A stretch of 58,494 nt of DNA from CAZDKO01 sp964506075 [NCBI: uncultured bacterium] (GTDB lineage: Bacteria > CAZDME01 > JAYEMH01). Where the stretch lies: contig CAZDKO010000006.1 of NCBI GenBank assembly GCA_964506075.1, positions 2,036 through 60,529 on the forward strand. Reading direction: 5' to 3'. Of this stretch, positions 7,658 to 15,235 are shown piece after piece (positions within the stretch are counted from its first letter, which is position 1; each line of letters begins with the position of its first letter). The position numbers and the translations under genes were made by a program. The notes under the pieces are model-generated. The model worked only from the letters and a program-made list of their open reading frames with translations. It was not told where the DNA came from and did not search any database.

Positions 7658-9394
7658 TTAATGCCGTTTAAATTTTTTCTCTAATTCTTTCCAGGTAAGT
7701 TTAATCGCCGTCGGGCGGCCGTGAGGACAATTAAAAGGGTGTTCGGTCTTTTTCCAGTCGCTGATTAGAGAGGCCATTTCCCTGGGCGTTAGTTTATCCC
7801 CCTGGCGGACGGCCGAATGGCAGGCAATAAGCTGGTAAATCTTTTCTTCCGGAAAATTATTTCCGGACGAAATTCCTTTGAGTTCATCCAGTAAATCATA
7901 AACTAAAGGTTTGGGGTCTATCTTTTTAAAAATCGAAGGGACCGCTCTGAGTATAAAGGTTTGACCGCCAAAATGTTCAATTTCCAACCCGACCTTACCC
8001 AGAGTTTCCTTAAATTTTTTTAAAATAGCCGCCTCTTCACTTGAAACCTCCATCTTTACCGGGATAAGTAAACTCTGGACGGAAAGTTCTTTTTTCTCTT
8101 TAAGCCGGTCAAAAATTACCCGTTCGTGAGCGGCGTGCTGGTCAATGATGTAGAGACTTTCCTCATCGTAATAAAGAACGTAGCTTTGCCGGATTTGAAG
8201 ACATCCTCCGCCGGCGAGGGTCTCATGAGCCACTAAGGGAGGAATTAAATCCTCTTTGATTAAATACTGGTTAATGGCTTCTTTAATTCCCTCTTCCCGG
8301 TCATCCTTTTTCTCCCCGGTAAAGGAAAGCTCTGAGGTAAAAGACATTTTTTCTCCGGGAAATGCTTCCTTATCGCTTTCTTTGATAACAATTTCCGGAA
8401 GCGGTTCGGATTCCTTTAAGGTTCTTTTTACCGTTTCAAAAAGAAGGTCATGAACCAAACGTTCATTTTTAAAACGTACTTCTCTCTTGGTCGGATGAAT
8501 ATTTATATCCACTTCTCCCGGGGAGACCTCAAAGAAAATTATAACCGCCGGCATCCGGCGCGGCTCAAGAAAAGAGTGATACGCCTGAGTAACGGCGTGA
8601 TTTAAAAGAGGAGAGTTTATCCATCTTTTATTGACGTAAAAAAGCTGGTAGCTGCGGTCAAGGCGGCTGTAAGACGGCCGGGCAATAAACCCTGAAATTT
8701 TTACCGCCGGAGATTCAAAATCTAAAGGGATAAGCTCTCCGGCCAAATCCTTTCCCAGAACCTGGCTGATTCTTTCCAGGAGGGTTGAACACCGGTTAGC
8801 TTTAATGATATCTTTTTTATCCTGTTTCAGAAAAAAAGAAATTCCCGGATGCATCAGAATCTCCCGGGTAAACATTTTATGGATATGGGACAATTCGGTC
8901 GCTTCGGCCTTTAAGAATTTTTTTCTCGCCGGGGTGTTAAAAAAAAGATTTTTAACTTCAACCGTCGTGCCTCCGGGAGAACCAATCCTTTTATAAGATT
9001 GTCTTTTCCCGCCCTGAATCTTTAACTCTGTTCCCGCCTCACTTCCTTTCGTCGCACTGGTTAAGGTAAATTGCGACACTGAAGAGATACTGGCTAAAGC
9101 CTCGCCGCGAAAACCTAAAGTGGAAACGTTATCGATATCTTCAAAAAAAACGATTTTACTGGTGGCGTGTCTCTCTCCAATCAGCTTTATATCGTCGGGG
9201 TTAATCCCCACTCCGTCATCAGAAACACGGATGAGACTTTTACCTCCCTTTTCAATCTCAACCTGGATATTAGAACTGCCGGCGTCTATGGAATTCTCAA
9301 GCAGTTCTTTTACCACCGAGGCGGGACGTTCTACTATTTCTCCGGCGGCAATGCGTAAAGCGATGTTATCGGGCAAAATCTGGATTCTGGACAT
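7658..9394 (-). CDS. mutL: DNA mismatch repair protein MutL (endonuclease type)
   Basis: This 578-residue protein has an N-terminal GHKL ATPase with IAAGEIVERPASVVKELLEN, DDGVGI and GFRGEALASISS. The C-terminal dimerisation domain carries the nuclease-type motifs DQHAAHERVIFD, ACHSAVR and CPHGRPT, so it should nick DNA during mismatch repair, as in bacteria lacking MutH. One detail departs from the usual DQHA-x2-E-x4-E motif: the last acidic residue is Asp (HERVIFD) rather than Glu. A GGAG ribosome site precedes the ATG. It follows mutS after a 144-base gap that holds an inverted-repeat insertion. Confidence 0.95.
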   Translation of the reverse strand: MSRIQILPDNIALRIAAGEIVERPASVVKELLENSIDAGSSNIQVEIEKGGKSLIRVSDDGVGINPDDIKLIGERHATSKIVFFEDIDNVSTLGFRGEALASISSVSQFTLTSATKGSEAGTELKIQGGKRQSYKRIGSPGGTTVEVKNLFFNTPARKKFLKAEATELSHIHKMFTREILMHPGISFFLKQDKKDIIKANRCSTLLERISQVLGKDLAGELIPLDFESPAVKISGFIARPSYSRLDRSYQLFYVNKRWINSPLLNHAVTQAYHSFLEPRRMPAVIIFFEVSPGEVDINIHPTKREVRFKNERLVHDLLFETVKRTLKESEPLPEIVIKESDKEAFPGEKMSFTSELSFTGEKKDDREEGIKEAINQYLIKEDLIPPLVAHETLAGGGCLQIRQSYVLYYDEESLYIIDQHAAHERVIFDRLKEKKELSVQSLLIPVKMEVSSEEAAILKKFKETLGKVGLEIEHFGGQTFILRAVPSIFKKIDPKPLVYDLLDELKGISSGNNFPEEKIYQLIACHSAVRQGDKLTPREMASLISDWKKTEHPFNCPHGRPTAIKLTWKELEKKFKRH

Positions 9395-9413
9395 TAAGTT
9401 TTCTCCACATTAG

Positions 9414-9537
9414 AATTAACTAGTAAGGATTAAGGATTAAGAAAAACAGTGCCTCTGTGAAATAATCACTTAATCCTTAGAGCAAACGCAGTGAGCGTCC
9501 CTGTCTGCCGACAGGCAGGTTAATCCTTATAACTAAA
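9414..9537. repeat. inverted-repeat (MITE-like) element between mutS and mutL
   Basis: A unit of about 120 bases has inverted ends. The left end reads AGTAAGGATTAAGGATTAAG and the right end TTAATCCTTATAACTAA, and a third CTTAATCCTT copy lies inside. The middle holds a GC-rich palindrome around 9510-9529 (CTGTCTGCCGACAGGCAGG) of a type seen again near 47,980. There is no coding capacity. It fills nearly the whole gap between the two mismatch-repair genes. Confidence 0.5.
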
Positions 9538-9538
9538 A

Positions 9539-12163
9539 TCAGTCTTTTTTCTCTCTAATCTTTTTCTGCCATTCGGTTATTTTATTAAGCGCTTCTATCG
9601 GCGTCAAGCGGTCAATTTCCAAGCCTTCAATTTCTTTTATCAGGGGATTTTCCCTGGCCGCTTCAAAAAGACTTAACTGATAATCCTCTTTCAAAACCGT
9701 TGAATCGGCCAGTTTAGGCACCCCGCTGCTGTCAACGCTATTAATCTCCAGAGTGTTTAAAATTTCCTTGGCTCTTTCCACAACGAGTTTCGGAAGACCG
9801 GCCAGGCGGGCCACGTGAATCCCGTAGCTGTGGTCTGTACTTCCTTCCACCACTCTGTAAAGAAAAATAACTTCTTCATTCCACTCCTTGACGGCCACGT
9901 TAAAGTTTTTTATCCGGTTAAAAGTCAAACTTAATTCGGTCAGCTCATGGTAATGGGTGGCAAATAAAGTTAAAGGTTTTTTATCTTTTAATTTATGAAG
10001 ATACTCTACCACCGCCCAGGCGATGCTTAAACCGTCAAAGGTGCTGGTGCCCCGGCCGATTTCATCAAGGATAACGAGGCTTCTCGCCGTCAAATTATTA
10101 AGCACGTTGGCTGTCTGGCACATTTCCACCATAAAAGTGCTCATTCCGCCGGCTAAATTGTCCGAGGTGCCGATGCGGGTAAGAATCCGGTCAACGATAC
10201 CGATGCCGGCTTTTTTAGCCGGGATAAAACAGCCCATCTGAGCCATTAAAACCAGGAGAGCCACCTGCCTGATGTAAGTGGATTTTCCGGCCATATTGGG
10301 CCCGGTAATAATAAAGATCTGGTTGTTTTCTTTATCTAACTGGACACCGTTAGGAACAAATTTATTCGGCCCTAATAAATTTTCCAGAACGGGGTGTCTC
10401 CCGTCTTCAATAGAAATAACGTTTCCTTCATTTATATCCGGGCGGAGATAATTTCTCTCCCGGCTGATTTTAGCCAGGTCAGTCATCACGTCTAAAAGAG
10501 CCAGTTCCCTGGCTAGTTCCTGCACGGAAAAAACATCCCGGGAAAGAATCTGTCTTACTTCGTTAAAAAGGGTATATTCTAATTCCAGCATTTTCTCTTC
10601 CGCGCCCATAATTTTGCTTTCATATTCTTTAAGCGCCGGGGTAATGAATCTTTCGGCATTAATCAGGGTCTGTTTTCTTATGTAATCTTCAGGCACCAGA
10701 TGAAGATTGGCTTTGGTGATTTCAATGTAATAACCAAAAACCTTGTTATATCTTACTTTTAACGAGCCTATGCCCGTGCGCTTTATTTCTTCTTTTTGTA
10801 AATTGACAATCCAGTCTTTACCCTGCCGGGTTATGTCTCTCAAGACGTCAAGCTCATCGTTATACCCGTCTTTAATCAGGCCGCCGTCCCGAAGAGAGAG
10901 CGGCGGATTTTCAACAATCGCCCGGTCAATTAAATCCGTAATCTCCGTCAGGGGAAGAAGCCTGGTCTCTATTTCTCTTAAAATATCGGCTTCACTCTTT
11001 TTAAGTATTTCTTTAAAAAGAGGAATGCGTTTAAGAGTAAGTCCCAGATTTAAAACGTCCCGGGCGTTGGCCGTGCCCAGAGAGATGCGGCTTATAAGCC
11101 GTTCCAGGTCGCCGATACCTTTGAGGTCAAAGATTAATTCTTCCCGGAGCCCGTTATCATTAACCAGATTTTCTATGCCGTCCTGTCTTTCTTTAATCTC
11201 TTCTAAATTTAAAAGGGGCTGTTCAATCCAGTTAACCAGGAGCCTCCCGCCCATCGCCGTCTGGGTATCGTCAAGCACCGATAACAAAGTGCCATGTTTT
11301 TCTCCCGATAAATTGCGGGTTAATTCCAGACTCCGCCGGGAATCAATGTCTATTAATAAAAATTCAGAAGGCGAATAAAGAGAAAGGCGGGTAAGGTGCA
11401 GGAGTTCGGTTTTTTCCAGTTCCTCCAGATAACGAAGGAGCCCTCCGGCCGCTCCAATTCCCAACTTGCACTCTTCCACGCCAAAGCCGGATAAATTCCT
11501 GGTCTTAAAATGGGACAGTAAATTTTCGTAAGCGGTCTCGTATAAAAACAGCCATTCCGGATAAGGAGTAACCAAACGGTTATTTCTCCGGTTAATCTTT
11601 TGAGTCAAATCCGAACCGACTAAATTATCCGGGATAAGAATTTCGGCCGGATTAATCCTTTCAAATTCGTCTATAAAATCTTCCGTATTTTCAAATTCAC
11701 TGATTTTAAACTCGCCGGTAGAAAGGTCAACCAGAGCCAGCCCCGTTCTTTTTCCGGCGTTAAACAGAGAAACAATAAAATTATTGGCTTTTTCTTCCAG
11801 GAGATTTGATTCGGTTAATGTCCCCGGGGTAATGACCCTGATTATTTCTCTTTTGACGATTCCTCGGGCTAATTTAGGGTCTTCAGTCTGGTCACAAATA
11901 GCCACTTTAAAGCCGCTTTTAATGAGGCGAGCAATGTAAGAATCCACGGCGTGATGAGGTACCCCGCACATAGGAATGCGCCGGCCCTTGCCGGCCTCAC
12001 GCGAGGTCAGAGTAATGCTTAAGGTTTTGGAGGCCGTTTCGGCGTCGTCAAAAAACATCTCGTAAAAATCCCCCAGGCGAAAGAGAAGAATAACGCCGGG
12101 GTATTCCTTTTTAATCTTAAGATACTGGCTCATCATCGGGGTTAAACTATTATCTTTTTCCAT
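9539..12163 (-). CDS. mutS: DNA mismatch repair protein MutS
   Basis: This 874-residue mismatch-recognition ATPase has the N-terminal mismatch-binding domain with the FYEMF motif (LGDFYEMFFDDAE), then connector, lever, clamp and ATPase domains. Walker A is GPNMAGKSTYIRQ, followed by DEIGRGTSTFDG and FATHYHELTEL. I place the start at the ATG at 12163 (MEKDNSLTPMMSQYLKIK), preceded by AAAGGGTAACG. A longer frame to 12214 would overlap the upstream TPR gene by 41 bases. It belongs to a miaB, TPR-SPOR, mutS, mutL series; miaB-mutS-mutL is a common bacterial gene order. Confidence 0.96.
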   Translation of the reverse strand: MEKDNSLTPMMSQYLKIKKEYPGVILLFRLGDFYEMFFDDAETASKTLSITLTSREAGKGRRIPMCGVPHHAVDSYIARLIKSGFKVAICDQTEDPKLARGIVKREIIRVITPGTLTESNLLEEKANNFIVSLFNAGKRTGLALVDLSTGEFKISEFENTEDFIDEFERINPAEILIPDNLVGSDLTQKINRRNNRLVTPYPEWLFLYETAYENLLSHFKTRNLSGFGVEECKLGIGAAGGLLRYLEELEKTELLHLTRLSLYSPSEFLLIDIDSRRSLELTRNLSGEKHGTLLSVLDDTQTAMGGRLLVNWIEQPLLNLEEIKERQDGIENLVNDNGLREELIFDLKGIGDLERLISRISLGTANARDVLNLGLTLKRIPLFKEILKKSEADILREIETRLLPLTEITDLIDRAIVENPPLSLRDGGLIKDGYNDELDVLRDITRQGKDWIVNLQKEEIKRTGIGSLKVRYNKVFGYYIEITKANLHLVPEDYIRKQTLINAERFITPALKEYESKIMGAEEKMLELEYTLFNEVRQILSRDVFSVQELARELALLDVMTDLAKISRERNYLRPDINEGNVISIEDGRHPVLENLLGPNKFVPNGVQLDKENNQIFIITGPNMAGKSTYIRQVALLVLMAQMGCFIPAKKAGIGIVDRILTRIGTSDNLAGGMSTFMVEMCQTANVLNNLTARSLVILDEIGRGTSTFDGLSIAWAVVEYLHKLKDKKPLTLFATHYHELTELSLTFNRIKNFNVAVKEWNEEVIFLYRVVEGSTDHSYGIHVARLAGLPKLVVERAKEILNTLEINSVDSSGVPKLADSTVLKEDYQLSLFEAARENPLIKEIEGLEIDRLTPIEALNKITEWQKKIREKKD

Positions 12164-12173
12164 CGTTACCCTT

Positions 12174-13226
12174 TTAATCTCCGGAGACAACCACCGCCGG
12201 AAGGTTTTCTTCACCGCCTATTTTATCCGCCGCTTCCACGGCTTCCATTTTAGTCCGGTATTTACCGATTCTCACCCGGTAAAAAACCGTTCCTCTGTTA
12301 ATGAGCGAAACAAAATAGACCTGATAACCTTTACTTTTAAGTTGGGCCATTAATTTATCGGCTCTTTTTTTATCGCTGAAAGCGCCGACCTGAACGGAGT
12401 AATAACCGGCCGTATCATCCTTAAGAGAAGAAACGGGCTCCTCTCTTTTTAAATCGGCTGGTCGGGAGGAGCTCTCACTTATTTTTTTAAATAATGCTTC
12501 TTTTTTCTGTTCTTCCCCCGTTTCTGAATAAATCTCGGAAAGAGCGTTTGAAACGGCTCTCCTATTTTCCCATTCGGGATAATCATTTAAAATCGTCTCC
12601 AGTTCTGCTTTTGCCTCTTCGCTCTGGTTTTTACTTAAGTAGGCCTGCGCCAGATTAAAACGCACCCGGGGCGTGAGGCTGCTTTGAGGATAAGACTTGA
12701 TAAAATACTTAAAATAGTCAATGGCTTTATCAAAGTTTTTATCCTGGTAATAACATATCCCGACGGAAAGAAACGCTTTCTCGGCCTCTTTCCCTTCGGG
12801 AAAAAGTTTCAGATATTTCTCCCATTCGATTCGCGCCTGTCTGAAATTACCGAAGGTGAAATAATGCTCGGCGATGCGGACCTGGGAAAGAGCGGCAAAT
12901 TCCGATTCCGGATAAAGTTTGACGATGGTCTCATATTGTTTAACGGCTTTATAAAAATTGCTTTCTGATTCGGCTAAAAAAAACTTTATCTCCGGTACGT
13001 AATCACTTTCGGGAAAGGTCTTGATGAATGAAGAGGCCGCTTTTTCTCCGTCTCCTTCTCCTTTTTGAATCAGCTCTTTAAATTCATTGAAAGCCTTTTC
13101 TTCATGAGGAGTAACGGCCAAAGAGGAAGCGGCAAAAAAAATCAGTAAAGAAAAACACCAGATAATTTTTTTAAGTAATCTCTTTCCCCAGAAGTCTCCA
13201 GGAACCGGTTTCTTCAATAAGAACAT
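12174..13226 (-). CDS. exported TPR-repeat protein with C-terminal SPOR domain
   Basis: This 350-residue protein has a hydrophobic signal segment (IIWCFSLLIFFAASSLA) near residues 20-37. It then has at least four TPR-like repeats (for example FYKAVKQYETIVKLYPESEF and KAFLSVGICYYQDKNFDKAI). The C-terminal SPOR domain (YYSVQVGAFSDKKRADKLM) starts near residue 273. SPOR domains bind denuded peptidoglycan, so a role in envelope maintenance or division is likely. The frame overlaps the end of miaB by 56 bases. The only other usual start I see near the N-terminus is a TTG at codon 4, so the true start is uncertain. Confidence 0.8.
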   Translation of the reverse strand: MFLLKKPVPGDFWGKRLLKKIIWCFSLLIFFAASSLAVTPHEEKAFNEFKELIQKGEGDGEKAASSFIKTFPESDYVPEIKFFLAESESNFYKAVKQYETIVKLYPESEFAALSQVRIAEHYFTFGNFRQARIEWEKYLKLFPEGKEAEKAFLSVGICYYQDKNFDKAIDYFKYFIKSYPQSSLTPRVRFNLAQAYLSKNQSEEAKAELETILNDYPEWENRRAVSNALSEIYSETGEEQKKEALFKKISESSSRPADLKREEPVSSLKDDTAGYYSVQVGAFSDKKRADKLMAQLKSKGYQVYFVSLINRGTVFYRVRIGKYRTKMEAVEAADKIGGEENLPAVVVSGD

Positions 13227-14580
13227 TGACTGTCTTCCCTAAAATATCACCTTGGGGTTTAAATCCCGTTAAAGAATCCTTTTTAACCTGTTTAGTGACT
13301 GCCCTGTTTATACCGGCGGGTCCCTCAGCATCTTTTTCTAACGGGGAGAAAATGACAATTTTGTTTGTCCGGGTCCGGCCCACGACCCTGGTTTTATCCC
13401 GGGAGCTTATCTTCTCGGCTAAAACCTCAACGCGGCGGTTTAAAAGGGCTTCATTTTTCTTAAAAGCAATCTTTTCCTGAATGGTTAAAAGTTCGGCGAG
13501 CCGCCGCTCTTTTTCCTCTTTAGAAACCGCATCCTCCAGTTTAGCCGCCGCCGTTCCCTGCCGGTGAGAGTATTTGAATATAAAAGCGTTGTCAAACCGG
13601 ACTTCTTCAATTAATTCCCGGGTCATTTTAAAATCTTCTTCAGTCTCACCCGGAAAGCCGACAATGATATCAGTGGTGATTGCGGCTTCAGGAATTATTT
13701 TACGGATATATTTGATAATTTCAAGATAATAATTACGGGTGTAGCCCCGGTTCATCCATTCAAGAACTCTATCCGAACCTGACTGCACCGGAAAATGGAG
13801 GTGCTCGCAGATTTTAGGAAGTCTGGCTATCGTTTTAATTAATTCTTCGTTTACGTCCCGCGGGTGAGCGGTAAAAAAACGAATCCGCTCAATACCGGGG
13901 ATTTCATTCATTTTTTCCAATAAACCGGTAAAATCAACGTTCCGCAAATCCTTACCGTAAGAAAGAACGTTCTGTCCGAGGAGAGTAATTTCTTTAACCC
14001 CGTTTTCTCCCAGAGCTTTAACCGTCTCTAAAATTTCATCCGGCGGAGCGCTTTTTTCCCGCCCCCGCACGTAAGGAACGATACAGAAACTGCAAAAATT
14101 ATTGCATCCCCGGCTGATGGCCACCGAGGCCTGATAGAGGTTGGGTCTTAAAGCGATTGATTCGGAAAGAAAAAGTTCATCCCCGGTGTCAGATGAGATG
14201 ATTCGCTCGGACGTATCTTTCAGGGACTTTATAATTGCGGGCAGGCGATAAAAAGAATGAGGACTAATGACGACGTTAACGTGAGGGGCTTTCCGAAAAA
14301 TATTTTCCTTTTCTTTTTCGGCCAGACAGCCGCAAAGGCCGATTAAAAGGGCCGGATTTTTCTTTCTCAGTTTCTTTAATTCCCAGATGACACCGTAGGC
14401 ACGGTCTTCGGCGTGCTCACGGACACAGCAAGTGTTAACCAGAGCCACGTCAGCCAGAGCCGGATTATCAACAATTTCAAACCCTTCTTTTTTAAGAATC
14501 CCGGCCATCACTTCCGAATCGCGGAAGTTCATTTGGCAGCCAAACGTCTTGATAAAAATAGTTTGACGTTTGGATGCCAT
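13171..14580 (-). CDS. miaB: tRNA-2-methylthio-N6-dimethylallyladenosine synthase MiaB
   Basis: This roughly 469-residue radical SAM methylthiotransferase acts on A37 of tRNAs. The UPF0004 domain begins FIKTFGCQMNFRDSEVM and holds the cluster cysteines (FGCQMN, NTCCVR, GLCGCLA). The radical SAM motif is SRGCNNFCSFCIVPYVRGRE. A C-terminal TRAM domain follows. The natural start is the ATG at 14580 (MASKRQ). The preceding 47 bases form a near-perfect hairpin whose G-run touches the ATG and must act as ribosome site. An in-frame ATG at 14655 would read through the hairpin. The position just after a GIY-YIG gene suggests an insertion changed the 5' end. Confidence 0.93.
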   Translation of the reverse strand: MASKRQTIFIKTFGCQMNFRDSEVMAGILKKEGFEIVDNPALADVALVNTCCVREHAEDRAYGVIWELKKLRKKNPALLIGLCGCLAEKEKENIFRKAPHVNVVISPHSFYRLPAIIKSLKDTSERIISSDTGDELFLSESIALRPNLYQASVAISRGCNNFCSFCIVPYVRGREKSAPPDEILETVKALGENGVKEITLLGQNVLSYGKDLRNVDFTGLLEKMNEIPGIERIRFFTAHPRDVNEELIKTIARLPKICEHLHFPVQSGSDRVLEWMNRGYTRNYYLEIIKYIRKIIPEAAITTDIIVGFPGETEEDFKMTRELIEEVRFDNAFIFKYSHRQGTAAAKLEDAVSKEEKERRLAELLTIQEKIAFKKNEALLNRRVEVLAEKISSRDKTRVVGRTRTNKIVIFSPLEKDAEGPAGINRAVTKQVKKDSLTGFKPQGDILGKTVNVLIEETGSWRLLGKEIT

Positions 14581-14627
14581 CCCCCCCGCTTTGATTCTAT
14601 GTGCTTTATACATAGAATCAGGGGGGG
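14581..14627 (+). repeat. dispersed hairpin element (R1) at the miaB start
   Basis: Seven C residues (14581-14587), GCTTT, then GATTCTATG (14593-14601), a 9-base spacer, CATAGAATC (14611-14619), A, and seven G residues (14621-14627). It has the design of the other hairpins listed here: C-run, short asymmetric bulge, inner stem with GATTC, G-run. It separates the GIY-YIG gene copy A from miaB. On the minus strand the G-rich arm ends directly at the miaB ATG. Confidence 0.75.
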
Positions 14628-14638
14628 ATAATTTACCT

Positions 14639-14923
14639 CTATCTTGATTTTTCATATATCTCAACCAATTCCTGCTTTTGCCTGTGACTCAATTGTTTAA
14701 TCCTTTTCTCTGCTTGTAAGGCTCGTTTATAATACCTATATTGTTTGCTCCACACCAACTCCACCAGTCCTTTCCCTCGCAAATACTTTGCCCCGCGTCC
14801 ACTATTATGTTCCTTAATACGTTTTTCAAGGTCATTCGTGCAGCCGGTATAATAAGTGCCGTGTTTACAGCGGACAATATAGACGAAATATTGACCGTTA
14901 CGTTTAATTTTCTTTTTCTTCAT
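14639..14923 (-). CDS. small GIY-YIG nuclease-domain protein, element copy A
   Basis: This 94-residue protein is almost entirely a GIY-YIG (URI, UPF0213-like) domain. It has VYIVRC for the GIY part (Tyr15), YYTGCTND for YIG (Tyr25), the catalytic Arg35 in LEKRIKEHN and the metal-binding Glu72 in LQAEKRIK. It is far too small to be UvrC. Its first half and the DNA upstream are nearly identical to a second gene at 23235-23513, while the C-terminal halves differ. Hairpin elements lie on both sides (R1 and R2). R2 is in its 5' leader and contains the likely ribosome site AGGGGTG. A mobile or repeat-associated role is inferred. Confidence 0.85.
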   Translation of the reverse strand: MKKKKIKRNGQYFVYIVRCKHGTYYTGCTNDLEKRIKEHNSGRGAKYLRGKGLVELVWSKQYRYYKRALQAEKRIKQLSHRQKQELVEIYEKSR

Positions 14924-14931
14924 GTAAATTC

Positions 14932-14969
14932 ACCCCTCATAGATTCTCTAAGAATCTGAACATGGGGGT
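14932..14969 (-). repeat. dispersed hairpin element (R2) in the GIY-YIG copy A leader
   Basis: ACCCCTCAT, AGATTCT (14941-14947), loop CTA, AGAATCT (14951-14957), GAAC, ATGGGGGT. On the minus strand the right arm contains GAGGGGTG, which ends 8 bases before the GIY-YIG ATG, so the hairpin would cover the ribosome binding site. Copy B lacks this hairpin. Confidence 0.7.
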
Positions 14970-15020
14970 AATTATGCACATATTATTTGTTTCAGCAACA
15001 GTTAACCTCAATAGTATGAA

Positions 15021-15171
15021 TTTATATTGTATCGGGTTTTAAATAAACCTACAAGAAGATTTATATGTCCCCACGTTTAGATTCTACCCTATCCCCCCAT
15101 TGTTTCTCATGGTGATAAGATTATAATTGGATTTACGCTGGTAAATCTGCGAGGAAAGAATCTGTGGGGGA
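15021..15171 (-). repeat. conserved 150-base block upstream of GIY-YIG, copy A
   Basis: This block matches 23517-23666 over 150 bases with about nine differences by eye. It contains a promoter (15026-15054) and a branched structure. The outer stem is TCCCCAC + AGATTCT (15068-15085) with AGAATCT + GTGGGGGA (15157-15171). Inside are a C-run/G-run hairpin (15091-15116) and a perfect-stem hairpin around ATTTAC-GCTG-GTAAAT (15129-15148). The structure lies upstream of the promoter relative to the nuclease gene, so it would not be in that transcript. Confidence 0.8.
15026..15054 (-). promoter_or_regulatory. promoter of GIY-YIG gene copy A
   Basis: On the minus strand TTGTAG (15049-15054), a 17-base spacer ending AAAACCCGA, and TACAAT (15026-15031). 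The same sequence is present ahead of copy B. The spacer end plus -10 (AAAACCCGATACAAT) also recurs at the barrel-ABC operon promoter near 33,363. Confidence 0.6.
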
Positions 15172-15235
15172 TTTACGCAACAAGTGGCTCCGGAAGGAAG
15201 ATTATAAAACTATTTTGGAAAACAGGTCGCTGTCC

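Larger units (their letters stand above)
14924..15235. other. 312-base noncoding region of GIY-YIG element copy A
   Basis: No gene is seen. From the GIY-YIG start outward it holds hairpin R2 (14932-14969), about 50 bases absent from copy B, a good promoter (15026-15054) and the structured block (15068-15171). The last 64 bases include a short segment related to one at 22,007-22,035 (GGATTTACG followed by GGCTCCGGAAGGAAG) and lead to the P-type ATPase stop. Confidence 0.6.

Noticed and set aside
10743-11378. Plus-strand open frame of 211 codons inside mutS
   Set aside because: It lies wholly within a well-conserved gene, shows no recognisable domain and is Ser/Arg/Leu-rich as expected of an antisense shadow. 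The same applies to all other plus-strand frames.
14639-14923. GIY-YIG protein as UvrC excinuclease
   Set aside because: It has only the 80-95-residue nuclease domain; the UVR, RNase H-like and HhH regions of UvrC are absent.
15208-15232. Hairpin-like ACAGGTCGCTGTCCC after the P-type ATPase as a terminator
   Set aside because: The stem is only four base pairs with a short T stretch; not convincing.
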